Shown here: positions 46,908 through 59,378 of the stretch, in pieces
Position numbering within the stretch: position 1 is the first letter of the stretch
Layout: each line of letters begins with the position of its first letter
NCBI RefSeq assembly: GCF_000276665.1
Contig: NW_004955404.1
Location: forward strand, 28,617,999 to 28,681,998
Length of the DNA stretch: 64,000 nt
Direction of reading: 5' to 3'
Source of the DNA: Chinchilla lanigera
Taxonomy: Eukaryota; Chordata; Mammalia; Rodentia; Chinchillidae
Notes under the pieces: model-generated
Databases searched by the model: none
The model's input: the letters and a program-made list of their open reading frames with translations, nothing else
What the model was told of the DNA's origin: nothing
Translations under genes and position numbers: made by a program

Positions 46908-47904
46908 CTTGGTTTGGTTTGGTTTGGTTTTATAATATCCTGCAAAAACTCCTTGGCGGTTCTCTCTCCCTCGAACTTTCACATGTTAGTGCTGTCTAAC
47001 ATACAGTGTGGAGAATTAAGAGCAATAAGTACAGTTTAATGCAAAATTTTTTGAGCTGAAATTATAGAGAAAACTAGCTAAACATTCCATGTTAGTTTAA
47101 AATGAGAACCTGTCTGTGCCACTGATTCTGATCAATTGAATACTTAAGTTCCCATTTACTCTGACAAGCTGTGCAAGATATTTTTCTATTCCAGTGTCAT
47201 ACTTGTTCTAAATAAGAGAAAGTGGTCTGTGTAATGATACATGCATATCTGAGTTAGAAACTATTATTTTCTCTGTCTTGAAAACCCTTGATGGTATTTA
47301 CATTCTAAATTAAACCGAACACTGTATATTGATTTTAATATGTTAAGATGAAATTGAATTTCATGACTACTGCTAACATCACAGAGCATGTAGGATCAAT
47401 GTGTTTGCTGATTTCCTGCTTACTACCAATATCTCCCCAAGGATTTGATACAAGATTTACAAGAATATTGTTTCAAAGATGTATGCATAAATATGCTATC
47501 AAATAAGCTACAATGCACTGCATATCAGGCAGTGAGTGATTTGCTTACTGCATTTTAATTTGCATGGCTCTCTTTGGAGAGTTTGCTGTAGTCAGTCTAC
47601 CTACTGGAGCTCAATTCCTGTCCCAGGGATCAGAGCCAGTGGGAGAGGTCTCCCTGTGGCTGCTCTTAGAATTTTCCATCTCCAGAAAGATGGAAGCGCA
47701 TCTCAGCTGATCCAGAGCAACGGATGTTCAGGATATGACTGCTGAGATGGCAGAAAGCCCAGTGGCCAATTAGTACCATTAAGTATAGTGTGTGTGTAGG
47801 TCTAGTTCTATAAAGCCTCTTTTGACAAGAGAGGCACTCAAAAGCAGTGTTTTGGAGTTGAACATCAGTGGGGATTAAGTTCACTTTATGTTATTTAGCA
47901 GCTA
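46908..47904. other. Non-coding stretch, nothing recognised
   Basis: Begins with a short (GGTTT)n at 46910-46929. The rest is unique sequence without gene signal. Confidence 0.4.
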
Positions 47905-48080
47905 GGTAATATTAACCAAATTACTTATCAGGTGACTCAGTGTCCTCATCTGAAAAATGGGAAGAATAACAGTAAGTACTTTACAGAGTTGGGAGGATTG
48001 ATGAGACAATACAGATAATCCCCACAGGACTTGGCATTGAAAAAGAACTCGATAAATGGTAGCTATTATTATTAGATAAA
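47905..48080 (+). mobile_element. MIR SINE remnant
   Basis: 'tgtcctcatctgaaaaatgg', 'gattgatgagacaatacaga' and 'gataaatggtagctattatt' are the MIR 3' half. Confidence 0.75.
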
Positions 48081-48644
48081 ACTCATATTCCGGGCATTCG
48101 AACAAAAATTTTATTGAATTCTCATTATGAGCAAGACAGTGAACAGATACTTAGGGGAATGCAAATATTAATACAACATATCCCCTGCTTCAGAGGGGCT
48201 TACACTTTTGTTGAGTAGTTGGACACAAACTATAGTTGCTAATAGCACGTGGTGAGGTGCCAGAATGAGAATTATAATAAAAAGCTGAACCCATAAGTTA
48301 AAAAGGTTACTTCTTACTGGGAAGATGAGGGAGACCCTCTTACAAGGAAGCTGGTTTTTGAATCATGAAGAATGAATGGGATTTTAACATGAGTGAGTTG
48401 AATATGTAGAGGCGTAAAACCATGGAATTGATAGTGTGAGAGATGTCTAACCACGCTGCTCAGGGGAGGCGTATATGGAAATTAATGAAAAAGAAGCTTG
48501 CAATAGGTTGGAGGAAGGCAGCAGAGAGCATGGAAGCACAAACCTATGAGTCTGGTCTTCCTTTGATTTGAAATGGGTGTGATGGGCACTTGTTCCACCA
48601 GGCTGATGGGAGCTATGTAGCCGGGAAAGTAGACTGACAGCTAC
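48081..48644. other. Probable ancient interspersed repeat, unnamed
   Basis: 'gagcaagacagtgaacagat', 'cagaggggcttacacttttg' and similar phrases resemble an old placental repeat also suspected at 9640-10260. I cannot name it. Confidence 0.3.
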
Positions 48645-48850
48645 CCCTTATTAAGAGGATGCTTAGGACGATTTGAAAAGCTTTACATGCATCAGCCCAT
48701 TTAGTCTCCACAGAGGTGAATACTTTTACTTCAGTAAAAGCCAGGTTATAGATGAGGAATTGAGAACATCGAGAATTTAAAGCAACTATCCAAGAGTACA
48801 CAGAAGTCAGGAACTGGCAGAGGAAAGGCTAGGACCCAGGGACTCTGGGT
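48645..48850 (+). mobile_element. MIR-type SINE remnant
   Basis: 'tttacatgcatcagcccatt' and 'gttatagatgaggaattgag', then 'caagagtacacagaagtcag', follow the MIR consensus order. Confidence 0.65.
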
Positions 48851-49801
48851 GTGGTGCCCAGATCCTGACCTAAGTCTCCTCTCCTGCTCCAGAAGGTGAG
48901 AGCAGAGTGAGAAAGGAGGCCATTCTCAGAAGGCAGCTGAGACAAAAGAAGGACTTGAAGTCTTCATTAGAGTGAAATCAAGATGCAGGGAGACAACTAT
49001 GAGGCTTATGACAAGGACCGTACTGATAGGACTGAGGGATCTGCTTTGTGTAATGAACAGAGGAAGTGAATACAAGTGTAGCTGACTTTGTCTCTGTAAA
49101 GGAACACAGTTAGCCACTCCCGGGTGAAGGGAGCATGTCTTGCAGTGATCCAAAAGGATGAATGTTGTCATCTGACAGATGCTTGGGTGACTCTGAGCAG
49201 TGTTAGCGTAACTGTCTACAAAAGAAAGGATCTGAAGGGTTACTTTGCATGAGATGAGATTCACCATGTTTATGGAAGTGGCTGGGACACTGGAGGTTCT
49301 CGCTGAGCATGAACTGCCTTTCCTGCTGCACTGGTCTGTGAGCAGTATGAGAGGAAGGGCGAGGAGGGAAAAGCAAGGTGCTGCTGCGGAGGGTAAGTTC
49401 TCCTCTGGCCTGAGTCAGGCGGTTGCTCTGTTGTTAGAATTTGACAAGGGATTGCAGAAAAGGGTAGAGTTAAGAAGAGAAGAAGGAGAGCTGGCCTCAG
49501 GCAATCCTAGATTTCCCTCTGCTGGGAAGGTGTGTAAAAAGGAAGAGAAAGGAAGGTATTAGAGAGAAAGAGAAGCTTCTTTTGTCCTATAACAGGGCTG
49601 ACATAATGATATTAGGGCTCAGCATGAGAGTATTTTAAATGAGTGTGTGATGTCTGTATATAAAGTTCCTATACAATGACCACCACCACCTGGGAGATGC
49701 CTTTGGCATCATGGGATAATATGACTTCGTGATTCATTCAGCATACAAATTAAAAATTTAGAAAAGGGTCAAAAGATTTTAAACCCTTGTGAGAGAAGCT
49801 G
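48851..49801. other. Non-coding stretch, nothing secure
   Basis: Contains a K/E-rich plus-strand frame (49245-49562) without domain or splice support. Confidence 0.4.
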
Positions 49802-49894
49802 CCAGGCATGGTGGCACACACCAGTAATCCCTGCACTCGGGAGGCTGAGGCAGAATAATCGTCATGAGTTCAAAGCCAGCTGGGAATACGGTCT

Positions 49895-49940
<46 letters not shown>

Positions 49941-49974
49941 TGCACCCACAAAAGCAAACAAACGAAAAACAAAA
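49802..49974 (+). mobile_element. B1 SINE with (CA)n tail and target-site duplication
   Basis: 'ccaggcatggtggcacacac', 'tgcactcgggaggctgaggc' and 'gagttcaaagccagctggga'. The body is 3' shortened and runs into (CA)n at 49897-49938, then an A-rich end. It is flanked by 'agagaagctg' at 49792-49801 and 49975-49984. The dinucleotide array therefore grew inside the SINE tail. Confidence 0.9.
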
Positions 49975-50143
49975 AGAGAAGCTGTAGAGCCTCATTCCAT
50001 AAGGGAAGATCCTTTCCTTTCTTATTATACTTTGCTGCTGACCCAATTGGTCATTTTAATTACTAGATTTGGGAAGGTGAAGTAGGCACCAGGGATAGAG
50101 ATCACAGAATTGATGAAATTAGATCAGTTCTCCAGTCAAATTC

Positions 50144-50206
50144 TGGCCTTGAACTCACCCTGTAGCCCGTGCTGGCCTCGAACTCATGGTGATCCTCCTG
50201 CCTTTC
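50144..50206 (-). mobile_element. B1 SINE fragment
   Basis: 'accctgtagcccgtgctggc' and 'ctcgaactcatggtgatcct' are the reverse complement of the middle of B1. Both ends are missing. Confidence 0.75.
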
Positions 50207-53156
50207 ATGATGGTTAATAGGATAAGATTGCTCAGATAACATAAGTTACAGAAAAGTGCCAGCCAATGCATGATGAGCAGACCTTCACTCTGTTAGTCCA
50301 GCTACTAAACTGTCTCTCTTTTGACAAATAACTACAAAGGCATTCTCCATACTTTCTGAATTATTATAAAAGAATAAAAATATTACAATTCACAGAAACT
50401 GCCATAAATCTCAACATCTAATGACTACTGAAATTTCTTACAGCCCCCAGCTCACTACAGGCTCTAGTCTTATCTGGTCTGCCTTTATTTCAGGGTTTGA
50501 TGTGGCAAGGATATGAGTGTTGGCTTCCATTTCATTGCTTTCATTGCTTCTTAGAGTAGAGATTCCTAAGTGCCTATTCTTGAACCTCATACTCCCAATT
50601 TCCTGATGTTCTGTCTCCAGTGTGAATCCAGGAAGCCTGCATTGTTAATAAGCCTCCCCCCGCAAGTGATAGGTTGTACTCTTAGTATTTTGCCTGGGCC
50701 AGAGCTCTCAAGTTTTACCTCCCCTAATTAATATCTTTTAATCATAACAAAACAGAAGTCTTTACACACTTTTCCGGAGTCAGAGATACTTTTAGTTTTC
50801 TATTCTTACTTTCTCATTTAAGCTAAAGTATTTGTGTACATCAGAGGCAGTTATTCTTCATTGGATTTCATGTCCCCTGGTGAAAGATTACCTTTGTATT
50901 TTGTTTGTGAGGGAGTCAGATCACCTTACTGCAAAAACAAGCACAATTTAAACACACAGTTAAATAATGGAATACTACCAACAACAGGATAATCAGGGTA
51001 GTGGTCATCAGGTCTCTGTTACTACAAAATAGGTGAAATTGTGGCCCTACAAGAACTGGAAAAAATAAGGATAGATGAGAAGAGCTGGGTAAATACGCAT
51101 TTGTTTTAAATGGTTCCCAGGACATCTCTTGTGGCTTTGTCCTGGGATCTTCCATTTGTTTTTTGGGTAATCCATTCCTTTGGAGTGGAAAGGGAAATAA
51201 GCTCAAGTCAGACCAAGGATGCAATTGTATCAAGAATAAACTCTAGCTCCCTGGAGGCCTGGGATTTGCAAGTGACATTAGATTGAAAATCTTAGTGGGC
51301 ATTTTGTTTGTTTTCCTTTCTTGTTGTTTTGTCTTTGCTTTTCTTAGTGTGTGTATGGTTGTGAAAGGAATAGAGAGCAAAGCAGAGCAAGCATCCATAA
51401 ATGTGCCGGGGTAGACGAGTTATCTTCAAAAGCCTGGGTTCAGTGGTGGTAATAAAGGCCTTTGATTTGCTTTAAATTATTTATGCTTTGCTCATTTTTT
51501 AGTTAGGCATCTAATTTATAATAGAAACAGAGACCTGGGAAGGAGACCATCCATTCCTCTCCCCGTGTCAGCGCGGGATTGTTTCCTGCACAACGTTCTG
51601 GAGTGCTTCGTCTTGCAGACACTCTGTCTAAGTCTGCTCCACAAGGAGCCTAATGTACGAGAGGTGCTTGATCAACGTGCAGTGCCACGAGAGCAGCCAG
51701 CTGTATTAATAGCACAGTGGGCAGAATCTTAGTGATGGGACTTTACCGCTCATTCTGGAAGTCAGCCTCACATTCATATTGACTTGCTCTGGCAAAGTAT
51801 TTCCTGAGACCCTTTCTAAAGCTCCTCTTGTTCCCCATTATGCAGTGTCTAGGAGTTAGGGCTTTGGCTGTCGTTGATGGAGAGGTGGGGGTGCCATCGT
51901 TCCTAAGTGCTCCTGGAAAGTGCTGACTGGACAGCCCAGAAGACAGAGGGTTTTACAGATCCCCAGAGAGGCAGAACCAAAGCAATGGCTGCAGGAGTTT
52001 CCAGATTGGCTCGCCAGCAGACTTCAAACCTGCTTTGTAAAGCTGAATGCTTGACTTTTGGACACAGGGCCCAGAGAGGTGATCTGACTTGGGTAGTGGG
52101 AGGGATCAGCTAGAAAAGCCCAGATTAATTTCTCATGACCCAAAGAACAGCCAGAAATGATTTTCTTGATTGCTTGATGCCTCCTTGAATGACTCCTAGT
52201 AGCTCCTTCCTGCCTGCTCCCAAACACTCATTTGATTTTTGTAAAAACCATCAGGTTAAAGTTTGATGTTTTTAATTTCTTAAGTGAAGACTAAAACAGA
52301 CACATAGAAATTGTGCAAATATCTTTTTTAATAAATCAAAAAATAATTTATAGAAAAATGTCCTCAGACTGCAGCCTCCTTCCTTCTTACTGATCTGTCA
52401 CTCCTACCAGGAGTGAGAACGGAGAAGAGCTACTGCAATGCACTCAAGATTTACTACAGGAGCTTTGAGACAAGGAACTGATCATGACAGAAATCGTATC
52501 TAATCATGGTGGATTCCCTTGGAAACTCCTATTGGAAAATTCAGAATCTTTAATTTTATTCCAATCTTTACACCACTTGAAACAAGCTTCCTGCTTAGAA
52601 TAATAGTGTTAAATTTAAAAGATAAACAATTATAGCAAATATATAGTCTTAGAAACCATTAAATTTGTTCCTTAAGCAGGTTTATTACTTTTCTGCATAC
52701 TTGCATAAAAATTTGTCTTCTACAAATTTGACATAAAATAACCAGAATCAGATTTATTCATCATATCAATACCATTATTTTGTACTGCTAGATATTGGGA
52801 ATGCTATCTAGGCAGCCAACTCTTTTACCCTCATGCCCACCAACTCTCCAATATTGAGCAATTATTTTGTTTGTTAGAAAATAAGCTTAGTCTTATATCA
52901 AATGCTCTGTTGCACCTATAGTAATTTAGAATTCAAATGTGGCTAATTTGTAAAACAACCACATACCACTGTTCACAGCAGGAATCAGGCACTTAATACA
53001 AACTCCAGTCAGAACACAGTTCTTTCTTTTCTTGTGCCTTTTGCTTTCGGAAAAATCTTTAGCTAATACTAAGGAACGGTTACCTTGTTTGGCTTCTGAA
53101 CTCTGTTATTAAAGACACCAGCATGATATCAGACATTTTGATTTCTTATTGGAGTT
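50207..53156. other. Non-coding stretch, no repeat named
   Basis: About 3 kb of unique-looking sequence. Open frames up to 105 codons (50916-51233 minus) lack domains and splice context. Confidence 0.4.
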
Positions 53157-53291
53157 CCACAGAACTGCCCAGAAACTACAGATTTCCACTTTACCACACA
53201 AATGACTTTCTAAAAAAATGTAAATATACATACAATTGTGATGTAACATTTCTAAAATGCAGTAGGACTTATATATTCCCTGTGGCTACAG
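53157..53291 (+). repeat. Duplicated block, copy 1
   Basis: Shares 'aaactacagat', 'tttaccacacaaatgacttt', 'aattgtgatgtaacatttct' and 'aaaatgc.gt.ggacttat' in order with 53768-53922. Confidence 0.85.
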
Positions 53292-53542
53292 TTTGGTTTG
53301 TGACAGGACCAACCAAACATCTTTTCTTGTGTATCATTCTGTTACAGATAAAATCACCAAAAGATGGCGTGTGACTCAGTTTTGGTTGTGGAGATGCCTC
53401 TTGACCAGAGGGGCAGGAATGGGCAGTAGAGCACAAGGACACTATGGCTTATAGTTCAACCAGGACCACAAGATAGAGGTGAGGGTAAGTAGATGCATAC
53501 AATATGTTTCTACTTTTCATTTACTACTATTATTCTAAGCAT

Positions 53543-53591
<49 letters not shown>

Positions 53592-53711
53592 AATAGAGGA
53601 GGAGAAGGAGGAGGAGGAAGAAAAAGGAGAAGGAAGAGGAGGAAAGAGAAGAGGAAGAAGATGGAGGAGGAGGAGGAGGAGGAGGAGAACGAGGAGGTAA
53701 AGAAAAAGGAG
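53543..53711. repeat. (GT)n, (GA)n and GGA-rich polypurine tract, ~170 bp
   Basis: About 17 GT units are followed by ga repeats and then about 130 bases of almost pure purine (aggaggagg words), with only a few pyrimidines. Long mirror-like purine runs can form triplex (H-DNA). The minus-strand L/S-rich frame is not a gene. Confidence 0.95.
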
Positions 53712-53767
53712 TAAGAAGTGCAAGGAGAAAACAGTTTAAAGAATATATCTACATGCTAAGCTGTCAA

Positions 53768-53922
53768 AAACTACAGATCTCCTCTTTACCACACAAATGA
53801 CTTTCCAAAATATATATATATATATACGTACATATGTATGTGTATACATATAAATTAGCTCTAATTGTGATCTAACATTTCTAAAATGCTGTGGGACTTA
53901 TCTATACCTTGTGGCTTATGTC
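53768..53922 (+). repeat. Duplicated block, copy 2, with (TA)n expansion
   Basis: Collinear with 53157-53291. A (TA)n/'tacgtacatatgtatgtgta' tract at 53812-53850 is expanded where copy 1 has only 'atgtaaatatacatac'. Confidence 0.85.
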
Positions 53923-54254
53923 CGAGATTGCATAAGCTTTTTGGCAGCTACTTTACAATGTTTTATGAGTGCAAAGTCAGCTGAAGCCGCTAGGTCTTTT
54001 TCATATAGATTGTAGTTAGCCAGCTCTTACTAGCATTCTTGTACTCACAAGCTGATTTTCTAACTTAAATGTAGAATTTCACATTTGTCCTTACTTTAGT
54101 TTTAATCTACCAGGACCTTTTAAAAATCTTGATCCTGCCGTCTGGTAAGGATGTCATCAGGCATGGAGCTGCCATATACCCATGCATAAATTTCTGTACA
54201 TAGTGTTGGTTTGGAGAGAGCTGGGAAGGAAGATGCCCTTTTTATTTACCTCTA

Positions 54255-54450
54255 TACCTCACTATTTGCTAACTGTGTAAACTTTGACAAGTTTCATAGT
54301 ATTTTTGTGACTTGGTTTTCTCATTTATAAATTAAGGATAAAACTTCCTCCCTTTCACCGTCTTACCTTTTTCTTTGAGAAGATTAAATTGATTTACTCA
54401 TGAGAAGAGTTAATAGCATTCAATGACCATGCTAATACAGTATTACCGTG
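54255..54450 (+). mobile_element. MIR SINE remnant
   Basis: 'aactgtgtaaactttgacaa', 'ttggttttctcatttataaa' and 'gagaagattaaattgattta' are MIR in order. Confidence 0.65.
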
Positions 54451-55119
54451 TATTCTGACTCACTATGAAAATCTATACAGGACCCCCTGGAACCCCTTTC
54501 TTTCCACATGGTATATCGCCTGTGTATCTATGCAAAGCAGTGGCAGATTTCCCCTGTTTTGTCAAGACAAATCTAAAGCCAGTATTATTAATTAGCCAGG
54601 TCATTAGTGTTTCCTGTGTCATTTAAATAGACTACTTTCTGCATCCCTTCTTCCACTGGCTGACTCTCCAAGGGCTGCTGCAGCTTTGAGTGGTTTGGAC
54701 ACAAAGGTTAAAGGCGCCGCTTCTAGTCCTTGCTCTTCAGCTCTGAGCTAATTGATCAGGGTCCTGTCATTTAACCTCTGTCTCTGCATCTCATTTTTCT
54801 CCTATGAAAAACATGGAGTGATTGATAGGATTTAACTTCCTTTAATGTCCAAGTTACTTTGGAAATCTTCATTCCTCGTGCTTAGTATCTCATGGTATTT
54901 TAAAATTCACCTTGCTGTGCATTCCTGAGCCATAGTACTGTCTGGTCTTCTGGGCATGTTTGCCCACATGCATTTCATTGTGTGAGCCCCTGGGCCTCCT
55001 CTGGCTCTGGGACTTAGGGGTTTATACTGTCCCTACCTCAAAACATTAGAGTTAGGGAGGCAAGGGTGTTTGTGAATCCATCAGTTTGAAGTTGCATAAT
55101 TAAACTCTCCTGTTCCACC
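54451..55119. other. Non-coding stretch, nothing recognised
   Basis: Unique sequence without gene or named repeat. Confidence 0.4.
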
Positions 55120-55225
55120 TTTGCTAGATCAATTATTTCTGGAGCTTCCTCCTAGAAACTCATAATTTAATAAACTCCCCAGGAAAGTCTTATGCACCTC
55201 AAAGTTTGAAAACTATTAACCCGCA
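55120..55225 (+). mobile_element. MER5-like DNA transposon remnant
   Basis: 'aataaactccccaggaaagt' followed by 'cacctcaaagtttgaaaact' matches the MER5A 3' half. Confidence 0.5.
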
Positions 55226-56093
55226 CAAGGCTGTAGTATGTCACCCTCAGGGAATTCACAAGTGCTGGTCAGATGAACTTATTCTCTGCTTATAAAGAGG
55301 AATCCTACCAGATAAGTTGGTAGGAATTGGACATGGCCACTTTTATTTTTGGTCTGCCTGCACAAACAAACATAGAACTGATAATGCATAAGCATCCCTT
55401 ACTCCTCAGATGCTTCAGTCTCTGACGTCTTCTGCAAAGGCACTCAAACCGCAGAATCTACTTATAAATTACCACTGGAAAACACTTTCAAAAATAGTCA
55501 GAGATGAACTTTCCCATCAGGGATTTCCTAAGTCACTTCTGCATTAGAAAATAGATTATCTTTTTTCCTCTGGCCCCTGACAATACATTAAAGACCCCAC
55601 AACTGAAGTGAAGCCATTTCTTCCCAAACCTCAGGAAAGCACTCACAGGGAACCACACAAGACGCTAACATGCTGTACGTAGAAGAGCTCCAGGGAACAC
55701 AGAAAGGGTGAAGGACAGGGCCCTCTCCTCACAGAAAGCTGGTCCAGTCCAAATAGCATTAGGCAAATATTATCATGTCATTGAAAGCTATGAGTTTTAA
55801 GACTGATGCAGCTTCCTCCAGCCTCATTTCCCCACTCTGATTATCATTATCCTCAAGTTGTATAACTCATGGTCTCATATCATGATGCTAAGTGTGCTAG
55901 TAAATAGCTTTCAAGTGCTACAAATGCTAAGTGCTACTATTCCTTTGAGCCCATTTTGCAGAGAGATGTCATACTTCCAGGCTGTCAAAATGACATTTCC
56001 ATTCATGCTGAATTTCAGCTAAAAGTTAGCTTAGTAAAACTTTATGGGCCTCTTTAAAGTGTAGGAGAAGAAAAATATTTATATTAGGTTTTT
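55226..56093. other. Non-coding stretch, nothing recognised
   Basis: Unique sequence. Confidence 0.4.
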
Positions 56094-56183
56094 GGGTTTT
56101 TTTTTTCCCAGTACTGGGAATTGAACTCAAGACCTCACGCTTGCCAGGCAGGCGCTGTACCTCTGAGCTAAATCTCCAGCCCC
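56094..56183 (-). mobile_element. ID SINE with 14-bp target-site duplication
   Basis: 'cagtactgggaattgaactc', 'gcttgccaggcaggcgctgt' and 'ctgagctaaatctccagccc'. It is flanked by 'tatattaggttttt' at 56080-56093 and 56184-56197. Confidence 0.95.
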
Positions 56184-56197
56184 TATATTAGGTTTTT

Positions 56198-58816
56198 AAT
56201 GTGGTCTTCTGCCTAAGGTTCAGAAAACTAGGCAAGTGCCAATGAAAGAAATCTGAGCTCAGGACACTTTATTTTTTAAAACGTGCTGGTCTTGACCAAC
56301 ATCCCCCCATCTTAAATATCTACTCTCAAGGTGAATTTTGTGCTGTCTACTGCAGTTCTCTTTCTTTGCTGCTGAAGTAGTCATGCTGTTGAAGTATTCA
56401 AAAATAAAAAGAGATTTTGTTGAAGATATCTGTGGAATGGAATCAACTGTATATGTTGTTTGGTGTAGAGAGTTGAAATAACTAGAGGGATTGTCTGGTC
56501 TTAGTTATTAATTAAGTTTTTAGAAAAACACTTGTACTGCATTCAGGTAGATATAATAGCTGTATTTAACACTTAGGCATACTCTAATGAACAGATGTTA
56601 GATTTTTATCATGCCTCTCTCGCTTCTAAAAGCTGTCTGCATTTTTAAAAGGATTTTGTACTTTCTGATACTGTTTATGCTGTGAACTTTTTTCTATCAA
56701 GCATTTTATCCATTGTTAAAGTAAAGATAAATTTAACCTCATATAATTATAAAATTCCACGTAACTGGAGGAAGCTTTTGAGAAACATTTTTGGGATTTC
56801 TGAGATAGGTTATCTGTCCATGAATAAATACTATCCCAATAAACTAATATGGAAAACATGCGAAGATATACAGATTTAGTCTTAAGTGCAGAGATGGAAA
56901 GAAGATTACTAATCCACCAGATGAATTTTTCCTTCACAAATGAGAAGGGAGAGATTCAGAGGAACAAACCAAAATATACAAAGCAGAGCAATCAGGTTCC
57001 AGGTGGCAAAGTCACAACTGGAACTATGGGAGTGTATTTCCCAACTTCAAAAGGGATTGCAGGGAGGCCATCTTCAGACTTGGTGCAATACAAGTCTGTA
57101 AATATTTGTCACCTCAAGATGCATCTTTCTGGGTCAGGCCCGTTCCCCTCTAAGTTGGTTTTTATGTGACAAAGATGGAGACCAGCAATTTGAGTTTAGA
57201 TCATCATTTTGATTCATAATCCCAATGAAAAAGCAGTGCTTGTTTCCTAGGAGTTCCAGAAAAATCTTATGGAAGACAATAATTGGTTCCAAGGTTATTG
57301 GTCCTTGAGCCAATGCCTGTGGCCAGAGATGTGCTACAGGGATGCGGTCCAGTCAGGTGTACGGGAAAGGGGATGTGACTCCCAAAGAAAAACCACTCAG
57401 AAAAGTAACTGTGGCCCCTACTCGCAGTCCATGGTTAGGTAGTGACAAAATCAGTAAACAGCTAGAGTTCCTGAATCCTGGTCTAGAATTTTCTCCCATG
57501 AAGTTAGATTTTGTTTTTGCATTGCTTTGCTTTGCTTTAAGTTTAGAGCCCATTAGATTACTATTTCTTTTTGGCCTAATCTAGCAGTAATAAAGGAGAA
57601 GATTTTAAAATAATATCCTCAAATATCTGACGTTTCTCATTTCTATTTCTAAACCCTCAACCTCCATCTTTCTCTGTGTCCTGCATAAATATATGCTCCT
57701 TTGGAGAAGGGATTTCTCATGGGAGTGATGTTCAAGAGATTCTTAATGTCTGTTTTTTTCAGCTTCCAACATATGGTCCAACATGCGGCCAAAGAAGTGC
57801 TGAGGGTGTCTGGTTCCCCCACTCTGGCCAGCTGCCTGAAGCAGGGGAAACATTAATATATGTCCCAAGTGACCCAAACCTTTAGAACCTTTTAACTGTT
57901 CTTCCAACAGCCTCGAACAAAAGAATCCACATTTGCCCTAAATGGGGCCTGTTTGCAAAGGGCCACCTCGTGATCTTGCTACATTTCCCTGAGGCTGGCA
58001 CACAGTCTACTCTCTAAGAGCAAAAGGGAGTAAGTGCACTCCATCAGCCTCCTTCCCTTTTCTACCCAATGTAAGTGGTGTTATAATATTGATATGATCA
58101 AGACTAATGAGCCATTAATTCTAATTCAAAAAAATGAGGTAACTGAACATGATCTTTTACGGTGCATTGATCTGATACACCAGATGAAGGCAAGGTTACA
58201 TTTCCTCTTGGAAATACGCCTGCTCTTCACAAGCAATTTTGAAATGTTCCCCATATGGATGGGTTCTTCTGCATGCCAAAAATAAGCTAATAGAAGGAGA
58301 CAAACACAATGTCTAAGGAGAAAATATGTCCGTCTTGTAACATTTCTTCATCCTTCTTCTTTCTCTAAGGCTCGAATCTGGTGGCAAGTCACTTTGTGCT
58401 TGGTGACGAGCACTGACTTCTTAATGGATGCACGTACATGTGAAGTTTGGGAAATGTGTATGTTTGTTATCTCTTCCTGCATGCATAAGATAGTGGACAT
58501 CAAGAGAACTGAGTTTTAATTAGTAGCCATAAGTACTATTTGGGGGGCTTCACATGCCTGGGACTTAGGGTGGAAGTTACAATAAAAAAACATTATATTC
58601 TGTCATATGTAAAGCATAACTTACTATGCCAATGTGAGACTACTAAAAGTCTTGAGGTACGTTTTCAGATTATCTAGATGCATTTTCAGAAGATGTAGGG
58701 AGTACTTTCCATAAAACACTTTGATTTTCCTTTGAAGGAACACATCATCAACATATATTATTACTCAAAAGCAATCCTATATTCTTAGAAACAAACATAA
58801 CACAAACTATAGTATT
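56198..58816. other. Non-coding stretch, no gene accepted
   Basis: Open frames at 56849-57169, 57342-57584, 57676-57885 and 58034-58285 lack domains. One good plus-strand acceptor ('tgtctgtttttttcag', ending about 57761) opens a 40-codon frame ending in TAG, but with no upstream partner. Confidence 0.4.
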
Positions 58817-58917
58817 GGGGGCCAGGGATATAGCTCTGTGGCATAGCGCCTGCCTGGCAAACACAAGGTCCTGAGTTCAATTCCCGGTACCAAAAACACT
58901 AAACGAAACAAAACAAA
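58817..58917 (+). mobile_element. ID SINE
   Basis: 'gggggccagggatatagctc', 'cgcctgcctggcaaacacaa' and 'ctgagttcaattcccggtac'. Short flanking repeat 'aaactatag' at 58804-58812 and 58918-58926. Confidence 0.9.
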
Positions 58918-59252
58918 AAACTATAGCATAGGTTCCCGACTTGGAGATATTGATTCTACTGACCAATGTAAGTAGAATGTCAAATATATGTGGTGGTAAA
59001 AAAATACAGTGTTTATTTTTTTTGAAAAATTATTACAGTAAAAGACACAATGCCATTAACCCTCGCTCCTTGCTTAAAACATACTTATCCCACCATTTTC
59101 TCTACTTTCTAAGCAATTCTGGAAGTTTTTTTCATGACTGTCTTTAGTTGCACTATGGCAGCTGCCTCCATGTCCTGAATCAATTAAAAACATTCGCTTT
59201 TCATGGTCTTTTTGACTTTAGGGATGAAGCTGAAGTCAATAGTGCTAGATCT

Positions 59253-59363
59253 GGGGCTGGGGATTTAGCTCAGCGGTGCAGTACCTGCCTGGCAAGCATG
59301 AGGTCATGAGTTTGATTCCCGGTACCGGAAAAAAAAACAGAAAAAAAAAAAAAAGATAAAAAA
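59253..59363 (+). mobile_element. ID SINE with perfect 15-bp target-site duplication
   Basis: 'ggggctggggatttagctca', 'acctgcctggcaagcatgag' and 'gtttgattcccggtaccgga', with a long A-tail. It is flanked by 'aatagtgctagatct' at 59238-59252 and 59364-59378. A recent insertion. Confidence 0.95.
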
Positions 59364-59378
59364 AATAGTGCTAGATCT

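Noticed and set aside
57762..57885. Plus-strand frame after a strong acceptor ('tgtctgtttttttcag')
   Set aside because: Isolated 40-codon frame ending in TAG with no upstream partner exon and no recognised protein.
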